64,000 nt of DNA, taken from the NCBI GenBank assembly GCA_902538915.1, contig CACBGZ010000001.1, positions 307,108-371,107 on the forward strand, read 5' to 3'. The notes under the pieces are model-generated. The model saw nothing but the letters and a program-made list of their open reading frames with translations, had not been told where the DNA came from and did not search any database. This DNA is from an uncultured Pelagibacteraceae bacterium (GTDB taxonomy: Bacteria > Pseudomonadota > Alphaproteobacteria > Pelagibacterales > Pelagibacteraceae). Positions 61,070-64,000 of this stretch are shown one piece after another (within the stretch, counting starts at the first letter, position 1; each line of letters begins with the position of its first letter). The position numbers and the translations under genes are program-made.

Positions 61070-63025
61070 ATGAAGTTTCCGATTCTTTTACCAAATATTT
61101 TTAATTATCCATTTACTTATGAAAGTGATTTAAAATTAAATGTTGGAGACTTTGTAGAAGTGCCTTTTGGGAAATCAAAAAAAACAGGTGTCGTTTGGGA
61201 CAATTTTGAAGAAAAGAAAAATAAAGATTTTAAAATTAAAAGAGTCATAAAAAAACTCGATATTCCAAGACTGAATGAAAATATTGTAAAATTTTTAAAT
61301 TGGTTTTCAGAGTACAATATTGTCCCAAAAGGTATGGCACTAAAGCTTGTTTTATTAAGTGGCCAAACTGTACACAAGTTCGACACAAAGTTTTATAAAA
61401 ATTTCGACTCAAAAATAAAAGATTACCCTTTAAATTTAACAAAAGAACAAAAGGACTCATTAAATCAAATGAATAAATATAATCAGAAATTTAATGTTCA
61501 CGTGTTACAGGGCGTAACAGGCTCAGGAAAAACGATAGTATACTTCGAAGCATTGAAAAAAATTTTAAAACAGGGATTCCAAGGTTTGATAATGCTACCA
61601 GAGATTGGGTTAACGAACCAATTTGAAAAAAAATTTAAAGAATTTTTTGGCTTTTCACCAGCGATTTGGCATTCGGGGATTACAAAAAAAAATAGAGAAA
61701 TAATTTGGAGCGGGATTATTAATGATAAAATAAAAGTTGTTATAGGAGCAAGATCATCATTATTCTTACCATTTAAAAAGTTAGGACTAATTATAGTTGA
61801 TGAGGAACACGACCAGTCTTATAAACAAGATGAAGGAATAATATATAATGCTCGAGATATGGCTATTTCTAGGGCATTGTTCGAGAATATACCAATAAAT
61901 TTGGTGACAGCAGTACCATCAATTGAAACATATGAAAATATAAAAAAAAAGAAATACACTTTTTCTCAATTGAATCGCCGATATCAAAACGCTTCTTTAC
62001 CTAACTATGAAATAATTAATTTAAATAATGTAAATTTAGATAAACAATCTTGGCTTTCTAAAAATATAATTGAAAAAGTTAATCATCATTTAAAAAAAAA
62101 AGATCAGGTTTTATTTTTTTTAAATCGAAGAGGCTTTTCACCTAATGTTTTTTGTATTAAATGTTTAAGCAGTTATTCATGTCCAAATTGTTCTATTAAT
62201 CTTGTATACCACAAAAATAAGAATAATCTCTTATGCCACTACTGTGGTTTCAAGACTTCTTTGATAAAAGATTGTTTAAAAGGAAAAAAATGTGATTTCA
62301 AATTTACAGGACCTGGTGTTGAAAGAATTTCTGAAGAAGTTAAAAAATACTTTCCATCAAAAAAAATTGAAATTTTTTCGAGTGACACAATGAATAAAAA
62401 AAGCTCAGGAAATATACTTGAAAAAATCATTAATAATGAAATTGAAATTTTGGTTGGTACCCAGTTGATTTCAAAAGGTTTTCATTTTCCAAATTTAAAT
62501 TGTATTGTTGTGGTTGATGTTGATTTATCATCACAAGGGCATGATCTAAGAGTAGCAGAGAAAAATTTACAATTATATCATCAATTATCCGGAAGAGCGG
62601 GGCGAGCAGGTAATTCTTCGACTGTTTATTTTCAAACTTACAATACTAACAATAAAATGATTTCAGATATAACAAGCAATAACCCTGAAGTTTTTTTAAA
62701 CAAGGAAATAGAAATTAGAAGAAAAAACAATCTACCTCCTTTTCAAAGATTTATTTCTTTAATTTTAACTGGTGAAAATAATATTAAATTAGAAAAAGAA
62801 GCTCTAAATTTAAAGAGTCTCATTGTGAATAAAATTAAAGGTAAAGTTTTAGGACCAGTCAGTGCTCCTATATTTAAAATTAAACGGAAATATAGAATTA
62901 GATTATTAATACGTGGCCAAAAATCTTTAAAATTGCAAAATTCTCTAGCTGCAGCAATCTATAATTATAAATTTCCTTCAGGAATAAAACTTTCAGTTGA
63001 TGTTGATCCAATAAGCTTCAATTAA
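61070..63025 (+). CDS. priA: Primosomal protein N' (replication restart helicase)
   Basis: LQGVTGSGKTIVYFEAL, LIIVDEEHDQSYKQDEGIIYNARDMAI, Zn-binding Cys region, SGRAGRAGN. Confidence 0.95.
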   Translation: MKFPILLPNIFNYPFTYESDLKLNVGDFVEVPFGKSKKTGVVWDNFEEKKNKDFKIKRVIKKLDIPRLNENIVKFLNWFSEYNIVPKGMALKLVLLSGQTVHKFDTKFYKNFDSKIKDYPLNLTKEQKDSLNQMNKYNQKFNVHVLQGVTGSGKTIVYFEALKKILKQGFQGLIMLPEIGLTNQFEKKFKEFFGFSPAIWHSGITKKNREIIWSGIINDKIKVVIGARSSLFLPFKKLGLIIVDEEHDQSYKQDEGIIYNARDMAISRALFENIPINLVTAVPSIETYENIKKKKYTFSQLNRRYQNASLPNYEIINLNNVNLDKQSWLSKNIIEKVNHHLKKKDQVLFFLNRRGFSPNVFCIKCLSSYSCPNCSINLVYHKNKNNLLCHYCGFKTSLIKDCLKGKKCDFKFTGPGVERISEEVKKYFPSKKIEIFSSDTMNKKSSGNILEKIINNEIEILVGTQLISKGFHFPNLNCIVVVDVDLSSQGHDLRVAEKNLQLYHQLSGRAGRAGNSSTVYFQTYNTNNKMISDITSNNPEVFLNKEIEIRRKNNLPPFQRFISLILTGENNIKLEKEALNLKSLIVNKIKGKVLGPVSAPIFKIKRKYRIRLLIRGQKSLKLQNSLAAAIYNYKFPSGIKLSVDVDPISFN

Positions 63026-63131
63026 ACCAAAAAAAAGTCATTTTGGACGAATGTGTTGCTTGAACAGTATTTGGCCATATGTTAATTAAATCGTGTTTTT
63101 ATAATTAATAACCAAGTCTTAAGGTAACAAA

Positions 63132-63689
63132 TTGAGTAATAATAAAGGATTTTCTGACACATCAGCTAATAGATATTCTTTGGCTTTATATGAACTGGCT
63201 AGTGAGTCCAATTTACTCGAGAATATTGAGAAAAACTCATCTGAACTATTAAATTTGATTAGTGTTAATGATGAGTTCAATAAACTTATTAAAGACCCAA
63301 CGGTAAGCCAAAATAATTTGACCAATATTATTAATAAAATATCCAAAAATTTTAAATTAGAAAATTTATTTGAAAATTTTTTATGTTTTTTGGTAAAAAA
63401 GCGAAGATTTTTTTATATAGAACAAATTCTAAAAAGTTTTGAAGAAATATGTTCTAAAAAAAGAGGTGAGATTAAAGCAGAAATTAAATCTGCAAAACAA
63501 CTATCTGAAACTGAGATTAACAAAATTACTGACGAACTTTCAAATAACTTTAAATCAAAAATAAAATTAAACTATAAGTACGACCAAAGTTTGATTGGAG
63601 GTTTGATTGTGCAAGTAGGAAGTACAATGATCGACACTTCCATAAAAAATAAATTACAACAAATAGAAAATAAGATGATAGAGGCATAA
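63132..63689 (+). CDS. atpH: ATP synthase F1 subunit delta
   Basis: [13 protein letters not shown]-terminus, C-terminal [28 protein letters not shown] start; directly upstream of atpA. Confidence 0.94.
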   Translation: MSNNKGFSDTSANRYSLALYELASESNLLENIEKNSSELLNLISVNDEFNKLIKDPTVSQNNLTNIINKISKNFKLENLFENFLCFLVKKRRFFYIEQILKSFEEICSKKRGEIKAEIKSAKQLSETEINKITDELSNNFKSKIKLNYKYDQSLIGGLIVQVGSTMIDTSIKNKLQQIENKMIEA

Positions 63690-63690
63690 T

Positions 63691-64000
63691 ATGGAAATTA
63701 ATCCTTCAGAAGTAACAAAAATATTAAAAGAACAAATTAAAAACTTTGGTGAAAAAGCGGAAATATCTGAAGTAGGTCAAGTTTTGTCTGTAGGCGATGG
63801 AATAGCAAGAATTTATGGTTTGGATAATGTTCAGGCAGGAGAAATGGTTGAATTTTCTGATAGCTCTAAGGGAATGGCTTTGAATTTGGAAAGCGAAAAT
63901 GTAGGTGTTGTGATATTTGGTGATGATCGAAACATTAAAGAGGGAGATGTTGTTAAAAGGACAGGAAGTATTGTGGACACCCCCGTTGGAAAAGAGCTAC
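63691..64000 (+). CDS. atpA: ATP synthase F1 subunit alpha (3' end beyond window)
   Basis: Translation [79 protein letters not shown]. Confidence 0.96.
   Translation, partial: MEINPSEVTKILKEQIKNFGEKAEISEVGQVLSVGDGIARIYGLDNVQAGEMVEFSDSSKGMALNLESENVGVVIFGDDRNIKEGDVVKRTGSIVDTPVGKEL

Overview
AT-rich, densely packed bacterial chromosome segment. Gene content and protein sequences fit SAR11 / Candidatus Pelagibacter-type Alphaproteobacteria (DmdA, TCA supercluster, tiny intergenic gaps, convergent stop overlaps). I found no rRNA, tRNA, CRISPR array, transposase, integrase or phage gene. Blocks in order: (1) an FtsX-like permease cut by the left edge; (2) an accessory 2-15 kb region with two unusual photolyase-family genes, DUF2256, a DUF4174-like protein, an FG-GAP/ASPIC protein, fasciclin, a Cys-rich secreted protein, PsiE, ArgG, IalB, an aldo/keto reductase, BI-1, YciB and HspQ; (3) cytochrome c maturation ccmCDEFGH; (4) a PagL-like protein and a 2-hydroxy-acid/amino-acid catabolic cluster with a TRAP transporter and amidase; (5) dapF-ftsY divergent from ffh-rpsP-trmD-rplS; (6) leuCDB, an acyl-CoA dehydrogenase and acyl-CoA ligase beside dmdA, and asd; (7) sdhCDAB-mmsA-mdh-sucCDAB-lpd, priA and the start of the atp operon. 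The best second-look items are a compact multi-hairpin sequence in the ffh leader (35764-35840), a 15-bp hairpin with a pyrimidine-rich loop upstream of ccmC (16222-16280), a (6-4)/FeS-BCP-type photolyase that appears to have lost most Fe-S ligands, and a photolyase lacking the N-terminal antenna domain but carrying an extra C-terminal alpha/beta-like segment. I saw no clear defence system or mobile island. All calls are by eye, without database searches.
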